Shown here in pieces: positions 1-8,682 of a stretch of 64,000 nt of DNA. The position numbers were made by a program, and so were the translations under genes. Origin of the DNA: Streptomyces malachitofuscus (GTDB lineage Bacteria; Actinomycetota; Actinomycetes; Streptomycetales; Streptomycetaceae). Positions within the stretch are counted from its first letter, which is position 1. The number at the start of each line of letters is the position of its first letter. The notes under the pieces are model-generated. The model was not told the DNA's origin. It was given only the letters and a program-made list of their open reading frames with translations, and did no database searches. The DNA is taken from the NCBI RefSeq assembly GCF_014650055.1, contig NZ_BMUF01000007.1:62001-126000 (forward strand), read 5' to 3'.

Positions 1-1
1 G

Positions 2-781
2 GACCTGATGGCCGCCGTCAACTCCGGGCAGCTCAGGCCCGCCGCACTGGTCGGCCTCGGCAGGATCAGCGAGATCCGCGGCTGGCAGTACCTGGACGGA
101 CACGCGCTGCTCGGCGCCGGACTCACCCACGCGCGCATGGGCCGCCCCGACTTCGCCGCCCTCATCCCGGCGCTCGCCGCCTCCGCGCGGGCCGCCGGAC
201 CGCCGCACATCCGCAACGCCGGCACCCTCGGCGGCAACATCGCCTCCGCCGCCCCCACCGGGGACGCGCTGCCCGTGCTGGCCGCGTTGGAGGCGACGCT
301 GGTCGTCGCCGGCCCGGGCGGGGCCCGCCGCGAGGTCCCGGTGTCGCACCTGCTGGCCGGAATGGACCTGCTGCGCCCCGGCGAGCTCATCGGCTACGTG
401 CGCGTGCCGCTGCTGCACGCCCCCCAGGTCTTCCTCAAGGCGACCGGACGCACCGGCCCCGGCCGGGCGGTCGCCTCCGTCGCCCTCGTGCTCGACCCCG
501 CGCGGCGCGGGGTGCGCTGCGCGGTGGGCGCCATCGCGCCGATGCCGCTGCGGCCCCTGGACGCCGAGCAGTGGGTCGCGCAGCTCATCGACTGGGACAA
601 CAACCGCGCGATCGTGCCCGAGGCACTGACCGCGTTCGGGGAGTACGTCGCCGCGGCCTGCATCCCCGACGCCGCCCCCGGCGAGGACGGCACCGTCCCA
701 CCGCTTCCGCCCGCGGTACTGCACCTGCGGCGCACCGTCGCCGCGCTGGCCCGACGAGCACTGGGGAGGGCGCTGTCGTGA
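2..781 (+). CDS. FAD-binding subunit of a molybdenum hydroxylase (xanthine dehydrogenase/CO dehydrogenase family), 5' partial
   Basis: The reading frame is open to the left edge, so the first part of the FAD domain lies outside the window; 259 residues are visible. The segment PHIRNAGTLGGNIASAAPTG (about 70 residues in) is the flavin-contacting loop of the CoxM/XdhB medium subunit. The C-terminal part is the CODH flavoprotein C-terminal domain. In this family the subunit passes electrons from the iron-sulfur subunit to NAD or another acceptor. Its stop overlaps the GTG start of the 2Fe-2S subunit by 4 bases, so it is the first visible gene of a tightly coupled three-gene operon. The substrate cannot be told from sequence. 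Confidence 0.9.
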   Translation, partial: DLMAAVNSGQLRPAALVGLGRISEIRGWQYLDGHALLGAGLTHARMGRPDFAALIPALAASARAAGPPHIRNAGTLGGNIASAAPTGDALPVLAALEATLVVAGPGGARREVPVSHLLAGMDLLRPGELIGYVRVPLLHAPQVFLKATGRTGPGRAVASVALVLDPARRGVRCAVGAIAPMPLRPLDAEQWVAQLIDWDNNRAIVPEALTAFGEYVAAACIPDAAPGEDGTVPPLPPAVLHLRRTVAALARRALGRALS

Positions 782-2763
782 CCGACGACCAGCACGGAGA
801 GGGCAGGCCCCCCGGCGGCAGCCGCTGGGACCCGCTGCCCCAGGGCGACTACGACGACGGCGCCACGGCCTTCGTGAACCTCCCCGAGGGGGGCATCGAC
901 GCCCTGCTCGACTCCATGGAGAGCCCGCTCGCCGCGCCCGGCCACGGCTATGTGCCGCCGCAGATAACGGTCGCCCCCGCGACCACCGCGGGCACCGACC
1001 CGGCGGCCACCGGAAGCTGGGCCGTACCCGGCGCGCCCGTCGACGGCGCGCAGTGGCACGAGCCGGAGGCCCCCGAGGGGGACGCGGCGACGGGGGACCG
1101 GTTCGCGTACAACCCGGGCGCCACCGGGCAGTGGAACTTCGAGGAGGCCGCGGCCGCGGAGAATCCCGCGCCGGGGCAGGACGTCACCGGCCAGTGGTCG
1201 ATCCCGGTCGCCGACGGCGACCTGCCTGACGAATCGGGCGAGTTCACCACGTCCTCCCTGGTCGAGCAGTGGGGCGGCGGCACGCCTCCGGCCACCCTTC
1301 CGGGCGGTGCCCCGGCCCCCTGGGCCACTACCGAGTCCATCGGCCGGCCGTGGGGCCCCGGCGTGCCCGGTGTCCCGCAGGACCCGGAGCAGCAGGGCGA
1401 GCACGGCCCCGCGCGGGAGCCGCAGGACGCCGCGACACGGCCGCAGGGCGAGCCCGGCGGCGGCGCGGGCACCCACGCGCCCGGCGATGGTCCCGGCCGG
1501 CCCTCGCACGCTGCGGAGCCGTACGGCGGATCCGGCCGGGGTGAGGACCTCGCCGCCCCGCGGCGCTCCGACGACCCCGGGTACGACGGCCGGCGGCCCG
1601 GACCCGCTGAGGGGCGACCGGACGCGGAGGGGCCCGGTACGCCGGACCGCGGTCCCGGGCAGCCCGCGCACCCCGACGCGGCCTGGGAGCCCGGGCCGGC
1701 CGACGGTCCCGCCCACGCCGGACCGCGGTCGTCCGGCACGTCCGGGCCGCTGCCCGCCGACGGCCGGGCCGAGCCCCGGTGGCGCCCCGGCGTGGAGCCC
1801 GCCGACGGTGCCTCCGCCGGGTCCCGGGAGCACGCCCTCCGGGAGCACCCGCACCCCGGCGCCCAGGACGCCGTACAGCCCGGCTCCGAGGCCGGTGAGG
1901 CCTCCGGGACGCCCGGGGGCGCCGACGCGACCTCCGAGGCCGCCGGGAGCCCGTCAGGGCCCTCCGCCGCCCACGCCGGGGACGCCCGGGCGGAGACCGG
2001 GGCGGCCCCCGACGACGGCGCGCCCGCGGAGGACACCGGCAACACCGGGACGGATTCCGACACTTCGGGCGAACCGGATGCCGCGGTCGAACCGGCGACG
2101 GTGAGCTCCCCGCACGACGACCACCCCCTCGCCTCCTACGTGCTCCGCGTCAACGGCACCGACCGGCCCGTCACCGACGCCTGGATCGGCGAGTCGTTGC
2201 TCTACGTGCTGCGCGAGCGGCTCGGCCTGGCCGGCGCCAAGGACGGCTGCTCGCAGGGCGAGTGCGGTGCCTGCAACGTGCAGGTCGACGGGCGGCTCGT
2301 GGCGTCCTGCCTGGTCCCGGCCGTCACGGCGGCCGGCAGCGAGGTCCGCACCGTCGAGGGACTGGCCCAGGACGGCCGGCCCTCGGACGTGCAGCGGGCG
2401 CTCGCGCGGTGCGGCGCCGTCCAGTGCGGCTTCTGCGTGCCGGGCATGGCGATGACCGTGCACGACCTCCTGGAGGGAAACCCGGCGCCCACCGACCTGG
2501 AGACCCGCCAGGCCCTGTGCGGCAATCTGTGCCGCTGCTCCGGCTACCGGGGCGTGGTGCAGGCCGTCAAGGAGGTCGTCGCCGAACGTGAGGCGCACGC
2601 CGAGGACTCCGAGTCCGGCTCCGACGGCGACACCGACGCGCCCCGCATCCCGCACCAGGCGGGCCCCGGCGCCGGCGGCGTCAACCCGACGGCCTTCGGC
2701 GGCCCGGGACCCCTCGAACAGCCCCATGACCAGCCCTACGGCCAGGACGGAGGCCAGGCGTGA
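778..2763 (+). CDS. 2Fe-2S subunit of molybdenum hydroxylase with very long disordered N-terminal extension
   Basis: Only residues about 440-610 are the known small-subunit fold. The plant-type ferredoxin cluster uses C491, C496, C499 and C511; the second cluster, in the four-helix domain, uses C550, C553, C585 and C587. Family members are usually about 150-200 residues; this one is 661. The first 440 residues are rich in Gly, Pro, Ala, Asp and Glu with no recognisable domain, and a short acidic tail follows the domain. The GTG at 778 is chosen because it overlaps the previous stop (GTGA); the frame is open further upstream but that lies inside the FAD gene. The stop overlaps the next start the same way. 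The role of the extension is unknown. Confidence 0.9.
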   Translation: MTDDQHGEGRPPGGSRWDPLPQGDYDDGATAFVNLPEGGIDALLDSMESPLAAPGHGYVPPQITVAPATTAGTDPAATGSWAVPGAPVDGAQWHEPEAPEGDAATGDRFAYNPGATGQWNFEEAAAAENPAPGQDVTGQWSIPVADGDLPDESGEFTTSSLVEQWGGGTPPATLPGGAPAPWATTESIGRPWGPGVPGVPQDPEQQGEHGPAREPQDAATRPQGEPGGGAGTHAPGDGPGRPSHAAEPYGGSGRGEDLAAPRRSDDPGYDGRRPGPAEGRPDAEGPGTPDRGPGQPAHPDAAWEPGPADGPAHAGPRSSGTSGPLPADGRAEPRWRPGVEPADGASAGSREHALREHPHPGAQDAVQPGSEAGEASGTPGGADATSEAAGSPSGPSAAHAGDARAETGAAPDDGAPAEDTGNTGTDSDTSGEPDAAVEPATVSSPHDDHPLASYVLRVNGTDRPVTDAWIGESLLYVLRERLGLAGAKDGCSQGECGACNVQVDGRLVASCLVPAVTAAGSEVRTVEGLAQDGRPSDVQRALARCGAVQCGFCVPGMAMTVHDLLEGNPAPTDLETRQALCGNLCRCSGYRGVVQAVKEVVAEREAHAEDSESGSDGDTDAPRIPHQAGPGAGGVNPTAFGGPGPLEQPHDQPYGQDGGQA

Positions 2764-5075
2764 GCAACGAAGCAGTCACCGCACCCGCCGAGCGGGCCGC
2801 CGAGGCCGCCCCCGAGCCGGAGCCGGTGCCGCACGGGCTCGGCGCCTCCCTCCCGGCCGCCGACGCCCGCGCCAAGACCGAGGGCACCTTCCCGTACGCC
2901 GCCGACCTCTGGGCCGAGGGCCTGCTGTGGGCGGCCGTGCTGCGCTCCCCGCACCCGCACGCGCGCATCGTCTCCATCGACACCAGCCATGCGCGTGAGA
3001 TGCCCGGCGTCCGCGCGGTCGTCACCCACGAGGACATCCCCGGCGCCCCGGTGCACGGCCGCGGCAAGGCCGACCGCCCGGTCTTCGCCTCCGAGGTCGT
3101 ACGCCACCACGGCGAGCCCATCGCCGCCGTCGCCGCCGACCATCCCGACACCGCGCGGATGGCGGCCGCCGCCGTGATCGTCGAGTACGAGGTGCTCGAC
3201 CCGGTGACCGACCCCGAGCAGGCTTTCGAGGCCGAACCGCTGCACCCCGACGGCAACCTGATCCGCCACATCCCGCTGCGCCACGGCGACCCCGACGCCG
3301 CCGGCGACGTCGTCGTCGAGGGCCTGTACCGCATCGGCCGCCAGGACCCGGCCCCCATAGGGGCCGAGGCCGGTCTCGCCGTGCCCCGCCCGGACGGCGG
3401 CGTCGAGCTGTACCTGGCGTCCACCGACCCGCACGGCGACCGGGACACCGCCGCCGCCGCGTTCGGCCTGGAACCCGACCGGGTGAAGATCGTCGTCACC
3501 GGGGTGCCCGGCGCCACCGCCGACCGCGAGGACCAGAGCTTCCAGCTCCCCCTGGGGCTGCTCGCGCTGAAGACCGGCTGCCCGGTGAAACTCGCCGCCA
3601 CGCGCGAGGAGTCCTTCCTCGGCCACACCCACCGCCACCCCACCCTGCTGCGCTACCGCCACCACGCCGACGCCGAGGGCCGGCTGGTCAAGGTCGAGGC
3701 GCAGATCCTGCTCGACGCGGGCGCCTACGCCGACACCTCCTCCGACGCCCTGGCCGCCGCCGTCGCCTTCGCCTGCGGCCCCTACGTCGTCCCCAACGCC
3801 TTCATCGAAGGCTGGGCCGTACGTACCAACAACCCGCCCTCCGGCCATGTGCGCGGCGAGGGCGCCCTGCAGGTGTGCGCCGCCTACGAGGCGCAGATGG
3901 ACAAGCTGGCCAAGAAGCTCGGCGTCGACCCGGCGGAGCTGCGCCTGCGCAACGTCATGGCCACCGGCGACGTCCTGCCCACCGGCCAGACCGTCACCTG
4001 CCCGGCACCGGTCGCCGAACTCCTCCAGGCCGTGCGGGACTTCCCGCTGCCGCCGCTGCCCAAGGACACCCCCGAGGACGAGTGGCTGCTGCCCGGCGGC
4101 CCCGAGGGCGCGGGCGAACCGGGCGCGGTGCGCCGGGGCGTCGGCTACGGGCTGGGCATGGTGCACATGCTCGGTGCGGAGGGCGCGGACGAGGTGTCCA
4201 CGGCCACCGTGCGGGTCCAGGGCGGCGTGGCGACCGTGCTGTGCGCGGCCGTGGAGACCGGCCAGGGCTTCTCCACCCTGGCCCGGCAGATCGTCCAGGA
4301 GACCCTCGGCATCGACGAGGTGCACGTGGTGCCCGTGGACACCGACCAGCCCCCGGCAGGACCGGGCTGCCGCGGCCGCCACACCTGGGTCTCGGGCGGC
4401 GCCGTGGAACGCGCGGCGAAGATGGTCCGCACCCAGCTCCTCCAGCCGCTCGCGCACAAGTTCGGCATGTCCACCGAGCTGCTCCAGATCACCGACGGCA
4501 AGATCACCTCGTACGACGGTGTGCTGTCCACGACCGTCACGGAGGCGATGGAGGGCAAGGAACTGTGGGCCACCGCCCAGTGCCGCCCGCATCCGACGGA
4601 GCCGCTGGACGAGTCCGGCCAGGGTGACGCCTTCGTCGGCATGTCCTTCTGCGCGATCCGCGCGGTGGTCGACGTCGACATCGAGATCGGCTCGGTCCGG
4701 GTCGTCGAACTGGCGGTCGCCCAGGACGTGGGCCGGGTGCTGAACCCGGCGCAGCTGAACGCCCGGATCGAGGCGGGCGTGACCCAGGGCCTGGGCGCCG
4801 CGCTCACCGAGAACCTGCGCACACCGCGCGGCCTCGTCCGCCACCCCGACCTGACCGGTTACGCCCTGCCGACCGCGCTGGACGCGCCGGACATCCGCAT
4901 CGTGAAGCTGGTCGAGGAGCGCGACGTGGTCGCGCCGTTCGGCGCGAAGGCGGTCAGCGCGGTGCCGGTGGTGACCTCACCGGCGGCCATCGCCTCCGCC
5001 GTCCGGGCCGCCACCGGCCGCCCGGTGAACCGGCTGCCGATCCGTCCGCAGGCCGCGGTGGTCACCGGGAACTGA
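2760..5075 (+). CDS. Molybdopterin-binding large subunit of molybdenum hydroxylase
   Basis: 771 residues with the aldehyde oxidase/xanthine dehydrogenase a/b hammerhead domain (about residues 25-135) followed by the two Mo-pterin binding domains. Family landmarks include VRGEGALQ, at the position of the usual FRGFG segment, and ETGQGFSTLARQI. The C-terminal GAKAVSAVPVV segment aligns with the usual G-x-GE-P motif but has Ala where the active-site Glu normally sits, so the chemistry or even the activity is in doubt. The GTG start overlaps the 2Fe-2S gene by 4 bases. No XdhC-type maturation gene lies downstream inside the window. Enzyme class is clear; the substrate is not. Confidence 0.88.
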   Translation: MSNEAVTAPAERAAEAAPEPEPVPHGLGASLPAADARAKTEGTFPYAADLWAEGLLWAAVLRSPHPHARIVSIDTSHAREMPGVRAVVTHEDIPGAPVHGRGKADRPVFASEVVRHHGEPIAAVAADHPDTARMAAAAVIVEYEVLDPVTDPEQAFEAEPLHPDGNLIRHIPLRHGDPDAAGDVVVEGLYRIGRQDPAPIGAEAGLAVPRPDGGVELYLASTDPHGDRDTAAAAFGLEPDRVKIVVTGVPGATADREDQSFQLPLGLLALKTGCPVKLAATREESFLGHTHRHPTLLRYRHHADAEGRLVKVEAQILLDAGAYADTSSDALAAAVAFACGPYVVPNAFIEGWAVRTNNPPSGHVRGEGALQVCAAYEAQMDKLAKKLGVDPAELRLRNVMATGDVLPTGQTVTCPAPVAELLQAVRDFPLPPLPKDTPEDEWLLPGGPEGAGEPGAVRRGVGYGLGMVHMLGAEGADEVSTATVRVQGGVATVLCAAVETGQGFSTLARQIVQETLGIDEVHVVPVDTDQPPAGPGCRGRHTWVSGGAVERAAKMVRTQLLQPLAHKFGMSTELLQITDGKITSYDGVLSTTVTEAMEGKELWATAQCRPHPTEPLDESGQGDAFVGMSFCAIRAVVDVDIEIGSVRVVELAVAQDVGRVLNPAQLNARIEAGVTQGLGAALTENLRTPRGLVRHPDLTGYALPTALDAPDIRIVKLVEERDVVAPFGAKAVSAVPVVTSPAAIASAVRAATGRPVNRLPIRPQAAVVTGN

Positions 5076-5326
5076 GCCCCGTCCCGTCGTTTTCCGAAAG
5101 GAAGGCGACTGTTTCCCGCGGGGAAGGCAACGTAAGCGGTTGCCGGCGCGTCCTGTGTGGTGAGGGGTGCGGGATTCGGCGCGCCCTCGGACCGGGGGCG
5201 TTGTCAGTGGTGGCGCGTAGTGTTCCGGTCAGTGGGGACGGCCGTCGGGTCCGCAAGGGCAGGCCGTCCAGCCCGGGGCGGGGCGTTCGCGGGCCCGGGA
5301 CCGAGCACACGTATCGCGGGGGAATC

Positions 5327-6508
5327 ATGAGCAGGACCGACACCGTTGTCGCAGGGGCGATCACACTCGCCGACGCCGACCTCGATCCCTTCATCACGCA
5401 CGCGTCCACGCGCAGCTGGCTGACGGGCCCCGGACTGCCCGCGGACAGCGGCCTGTTCAGCTTCGCGGAGCTCACGCGAAGAGGCGGCCCGCACACCGTG
5501 GCCGACTCGACGGGCGACCCCGACGGCCGGCTCCCGGCCGGGCTGCGGGACCAGCTGGTCATCGGCGGACTGCTCGGCCCCGGGGGCCTGGAGACGGAGT
5601 CCGTGCTGCTCGACGGCGCGACCGGCGAGGTCTCGACGACGTACTTCTTCCACGACCGCCCCGATCTGATGGACCGCCGCCCGCTCGCCCCGTCCCTGCC
5701 GACACTGGTGCGGTTCGCCGCGGCGACGGACGAGCTGGCCGGGCTGCGCGGTCAGTTCGCCGCCTACGCGGGCCGGTACGGCACCAAGGCGGTCGCGGAG
5801 GCCTCCCGGCAGCTGCTGGCGATCTTCGAGGAGGGCGCGGACGGGGCGCCGGCGCCGTTCTGGCGGATGGCCGCGCTGATCCGCCCGCTGGCACTGGTGG
5901 CCGGCCCCGGCACGGCCTCGGGCCTCTCCCTCGCCCTCCCCGTCCGCCTCCTGGACGACGCGTTCGGCCGGGGCGCGGTGGTCCGCTTCGAGGAGGTCGA
6001 CTTCCCCGCGACGCTCACGCACGAGCCGACCCGGCGCTTCCTGCGCGAGACGGGCCTGCCGGAGGACGGCTTCCTCTTCTCCCTGGACACGGACCTGCCG
6101 CTGCGCACGCTCGCGGAGTACTACACCGACGACTGCCGGGGCGAGCTGCCCGCCGATCTGCCCCCCGCCCGGGCCGACCGCCTGATACGTCTGGGGCACC
6201 TGGTCGACGACCACAGCCTGCTCGTCGACGGCACCACCGGCGCGGTGTTCAGCTGGAACGAGCCGGATGCGGTGCTCCACCCCCTGAACACGGACATCTC
6301 CACGCTCGCCTTCACACTATGGCTGCTGCACCGCGAGCGCTCCATCGACGAGGAGTCGGGCCACGCGCTGACCACCGACACCTACGACCAGCTGGCGCTG
6401 ACGATGATCCAGGTCCTGTCCTCCATCGACCCCACGGGCACGACGGCCGACGCGGACTGGCACTACTGGACGGAGCTCTTCCAGGACGAGGCGGGCGGGG
6501 TGCTCTAG
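5327..6508 (+). CDS. SUKH-4 family protein with two tandem domain copies
   Basis: 393 residues from the ATG at 5327, preceded by a purine-rich GCGGGGGAA. Two homologous halves can be read: STRSWLTGPGLPADSGLFSF near residue 30 and TRRFLRETGLPEDGFLFSL near residue 235. Each is followed by a segment ending in a strand-loop (VLLDGATGEV and LLVDGTTGAV). This pattern is that of SUKH-4 immunity proteins, normally single-domain and about 180-200 residues. Family members neutralise nucleic-acid-targeting toxins. No toxin gene is adjacent, so this may be an orphan immunity protein or have another role. About 250 bases without a gene separate it from the Mo-hydroxylase operon. Confidence 0.7.
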   Translation: MSRTDTVVAGAITLADADLDPFITHASTRSWLTGPGLPADSGLFSFAELTRRGGPHTVADSTGDPDGRLPAGLRDQLVIGGLLGPGGLETESVLLDGATGEVSTTYFFHDRPDLMDRRPLAPSLPTLVRFAAATDELAGLRGQFAAYAGRYGTKAVAEASRQLLAIFEEGADGAPAPFWRMAALIRPLALVAGPGTASGLSLALPVRLLDDAFGRGAVVRFEEVDFPATLTHEPTRRFLRETGLPEDGFLFSLDTDLPLRTLAEYYTDDCRGELPADLPPARADRLIRLGHLVDDHSLLVDGTTGAVFSWNEPDAVLHPLNTDISTLAFTLWLLHRERSIDEESGHALTTDTYDQLALTMIQVLSSIDPTGTTADADWHYWTELFQDEAGGVL

Positions 6509-6603
6509 CGAGCGGGCGGACCCGGTCCTACGACCAAGGTCCCGGTACCGGTCACGACCCCCGACAGGGGTCAAACCATGCCGTGGCCCTTACTCTGGCG
6601 AGC

Positions 6604-8067
6604 ATGACCGCCCCGAACCCGCGCGACACCGATGTCGCCGAGCCCGCCGACGCCCTCGCCCCGGCCGGCGCCGCCCCCGACGAGACCGTACTGAGCCGTC
6701 CCTACCGGGCGCTGAGCATCGGGGTCGTCTCCGTGGTGTTGCTGATCGCCTTCGAGGCGACGGCCGTCGGCACGGCGATGCCGGTGGCGGCGCGGGAGCT
6801 GGACGGGGTGGCGCTGTACGCGTTCGCGTTCTCGGGGTACTTCACGACCAGCCTGTTCGGCATGGTGCTGTCCGGCCAGTGGTCCGACCGGCGGGGCCCG
6901 CTCGCGCCGCTCACCTGGGGCATCGCCTCCTTCGCGGCCGGACTGCTGCTCGCCGGGACGGCGGGCGCGATGTGGCTGTTCATCCTGGGGCGGGCGGTGC
7001 AGGGGCTCGGCGGCGGGCTGGTGATCGTCGCGCTGTACGTCGTCGTCGGGCGCGCCTACCCGGAGCGGCTGCGGCCGGCCATCATGGCGGCGTTCGCGGC
7101 GAGCTGGGTGGTGCCGTCGATCGTCGGCCCGCTCGCGTCCGGCGCGGTGACGGAGCACATCGGCTGGCGCTGGGTGTTCCTCGGCATACCGGTGCTCGTG
7201 GTGTTGCCGCTGGCGCTCGCGCTGCCGCAGATACGGCGCCTGGCGTCCGGCCCGGTCGACCAGGACCCGGGGGACGCCCCGGCCTCCTTCGACCGCCGCC
7301 GGATCCGGCTGGCCCTGGCGATCTCCTTCGGCGCCGCGCTCCTCCAGTACGCGGCGCAGGACCTGCGCTGGGTGTCGCTGCTGCCGGGCGCGCTGGGTGC
7401 GGCCCTGCTCGTCCCGGCCGTCCTCGGCCTCCTCCCGCGCGGCACGTACCGGGCGGCGCGCGGACTGCCCTCGGTCGTGCTGCTGCGCGGCGTGGCCGCC
7501 GGCTCCTTCATCGCGGCGGAGTCCTTCGTCCCGCTGATGCTGGTCACCCAGCGCGGGCTCAGCCCCACCCTCGCCGGTTTCTCGCTCGCGGCGGGCGGCG
7601 GCACGTGGGCGCTGGGCTCCTGGGTGCAGTCCCGGCCCCGGCTGGAGCCGTACCGCGAACGCCTGATGACCCTCGGCATGGTGCTGGTGGCGGCGTCCAT
7701 CGCCGCCGCGCCCAGTGTGCTGATCGACGCCGTGCCGGCCTGGACGGTGGCGGTCGCCTGGGCCTTCGGTTGTTTCGGCATGGGCCTGGTGATCTCCTCC
7801 ACCAGCGTCCTGCTGCTCCAGCTCTCCGCCCCCGCGGAGGCCGGCACCAACTCCGCCGCCCTGCAGATCTCCGACGGCCTCTCCAACGTGCTGCTGCTGG
7901 CCGCCGGGGGAGCGGCCTTCGCGGCCCTGGGCGGCGGCACGGTCAGCCACGCCGCCACGGAGGCCACCGGCTCCCACCCGGCCGCCTTCGTCGCGGTGTT
8001 CCTGCCGATGGCGGCGGTGGCGCTGGCGGGGGCGTGGGTGGCTGGGCGGGTGAGAGCAGTCAAGTAG
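6604..8067 (+). CDS. MFS transporter (drug:H+ antiporter type)
   Basis: 487 residues with multiple predicted membrane helices. The usual MFS landmarks are visible: GQWSDRRG in the loop after the second helix and LGRAVQGLGGG in the fourth helix region, with a long cytoplasmic loop around residues 210-230. The pattern fits DHA-type exporters; the substrate is unknown. The ATG at 6604 lies 7 bases after TACTCT (6591-6596), so the mRNA may be leaderless. A short inverted repeat (GACCCC/GGGGTC, 6556-6572) sits upstream and could end the previous transcript or bind a regulator. The stop codon abuts the antitoxin operator region. Confidence 0.85.
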   Translation: MTAPNPRDTDVAEPADALAPAGAAPDETVLSRPYRALSIGVVSVVLLIAFEATAVGTAMPVAARELDGVALYAFAFSGYFTTSLFGMVLSGQWSDRRGPLAPLTWGIASFAAGLLLAGTAGAMWLFILGRAVQGLGGGLVIVALYVVVGRAYPERLRPAIMAAFAASWVVPSIVGPLASGAVTEHIGWRWVFLGIPVLVVLPLALALPQIRRLASGPVDQDPGDAPASFDRRRIRLALAISFGAALLQYAAQDLRWVSLLPGALGAALLVPAVLGLLPRGTYRAARGLPSVVLLRGVAAGSFIAAESFVPLMLVTQRGLSPTLAGFSLAAGGGTWALGSWVQSRPRLEPYRERLMTLGMVLVAASIAAAPSVLIDAVPAWTVAVAWAFGCFGMGLVISSTSVLLLQLSAPAEAGTNSAALQISDGLSNVLLLAAGGAAFAALGGGTVSHAATEATGSHPAAFVAVFLPMAAVALAGAWVAGRVRAVK

Positions 8068-8105
8068 TACCACTTTGGTATCGCTGGAGTGGTACCGTTT
8101 TGGTA
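8068..8105 (+). promoter_or_regulatory. Paired palindromic operators of the toxin-antitoxin operon
   Basis: TACCACTTTGGTA (8068-8080) has perfect 5-base arms around CTT, and TACCGTTTTGGTA (8093-8105) is a second copy with 4-base arms; centres are 25 bp apart. The second overlaps the antitoxin ATG and contains TACCGT six bases before it, a plausible -10 for a leaderless transcript. The arms GTACCACT (8067-8074) and AGTGGTAC (8088-8095) also pair with each other. RHH antitoxins typically bind such sites to repress their own operon. Confidence 0.6.
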
Positions 8106-8305
8106 TGGCTATGAACCTGCGTCTCCGCGACGACCAGACGGAAGCTCTCAAGCTGCGCGCCGAGGAGGAGGGCGTCAGTATGCACGCGATACTGCTGCGG
8201 GCCGTGGATGACTATCTGGCGCGGACGGCGCACCAGGCGCTGGTGCGCAAGGCCGCCAAGGAGCAGACCGCCAAGTGGGCCGAGTTGCTGGAGCGGCTGA
8301 AGTGA
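8105..8305 (+). CDS. Ribbon-helix-helix antitoxin
   Basis: 66 residues. The N-terminus MNLRLRDDQTEALKLRAEEE reads as an RHH (CopG/Arc-like) DNA-binding strand and first helix, and the hydrophilic C-terminal part (ARTAHQALVRKAAKEQTAKW) would wrap the toxin. The start is the ATG at 8105 or the in-frame ATG at 8111; neither has a Shine-Dalgarno sequence, which fits a leaderless message. The stop overlaps the toxin GTG by 4 bases. It likely neutralises the downstream Doc-like toxin and autorepresses through the palindromes that overlap its start. Confidence 0.85.
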   Translation: MAMNLRLRDDQTEALKLRAEEEGVSMHAILLRAVDDYLARTAHQALVRKAAKEQTAKWAELLERLK

Positions 8306-8682
8306 CGTACGTCTACCTCACGGCCGAGGACGTTCTGGCCATTGCCGGGGACGCCGTCGACGACCAGGACGTCGTCGTGCGCGACGCGGGGTTGTTGGAG
8401 TCGGCCGTGCATCGCCCCTCGGCGTCCATGTTCGGGCAGGAGGCTTACGCCGATCTGTTCGACAAGGCGGCGGCGCTCCTGCAGTCCCTGGTCATCAACC
8501 ACCCTCTCGTCGACGGGAACAAGCGCACTGCCTGGGTGTCGTGCGTCGTCTTCCTGGCGATGAACGAGGTGCAGTTGCGCCCCGACATCGATGCGGCCGA
8601 ACGCCTGGTCATCGCCGTGGCGACCGGCAGTATGGACGAGATCAAGGCGATCTCCGAAGGGTTGAGGGACTTGGCCGAGTAG
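8302..8682 (+). CDS. Doc-family (Fic fold) toxin
   Basis: 126 residues from the GTG overlapping the antitoxin stop. The Fic/Doc motif is HPLVDGNKRTA (H67-A77), with the catalytic His and the N-K-R segment intact; compared with canonical HxFx, the Phe is Leu. Doc proteins phosphorylate EF-Tu and stop translation. Length matches Doc (about 126 residues). The antitoxin gene precedes the toxin as in phd-doc, but the antitoxin here is RHH-like rather than Phd-like. Codon use matches the flanking genes, so transfer, if any, is not recent. Confidence 0.85.
   Translation: MTYVYLTAEDVLAIAGDAVDDQDVVVRDAGLLESAVHRPSASMFGQEAYADLFDKAAALLQSLVINHPLVDGNKRTAWVSCVVFLAMNEVQLRPDIDAAERLVIAVATGSMDEIKAISEGLRDLAE

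Noticed and set aside
778..2110. The 440-residue extension as a separate gene fused by frameshift
   Set aside because: No internal start with ribosome site, no stop in frame, and smooth continuation of composition into the ferredoxin domain.
2736..4844. Long minus-strand frame of about 700 codons opposite the Mo-hydroxylase large subunit
   Set aside because: Antisense shadow of a well-supported gene. High GC content removes stop codons; its product is Gly/Val/Arg-rich with no domain.
5076..5326. A gene in the gap between the Mo-hydroxylase operon and the SUKH gene
   Set aside because: The open frame upstream of 5327 lacks a ribosome site and its sequence (VRKGRPSSPG) shows no protein-like pattern; only promoter or leader function is likely.
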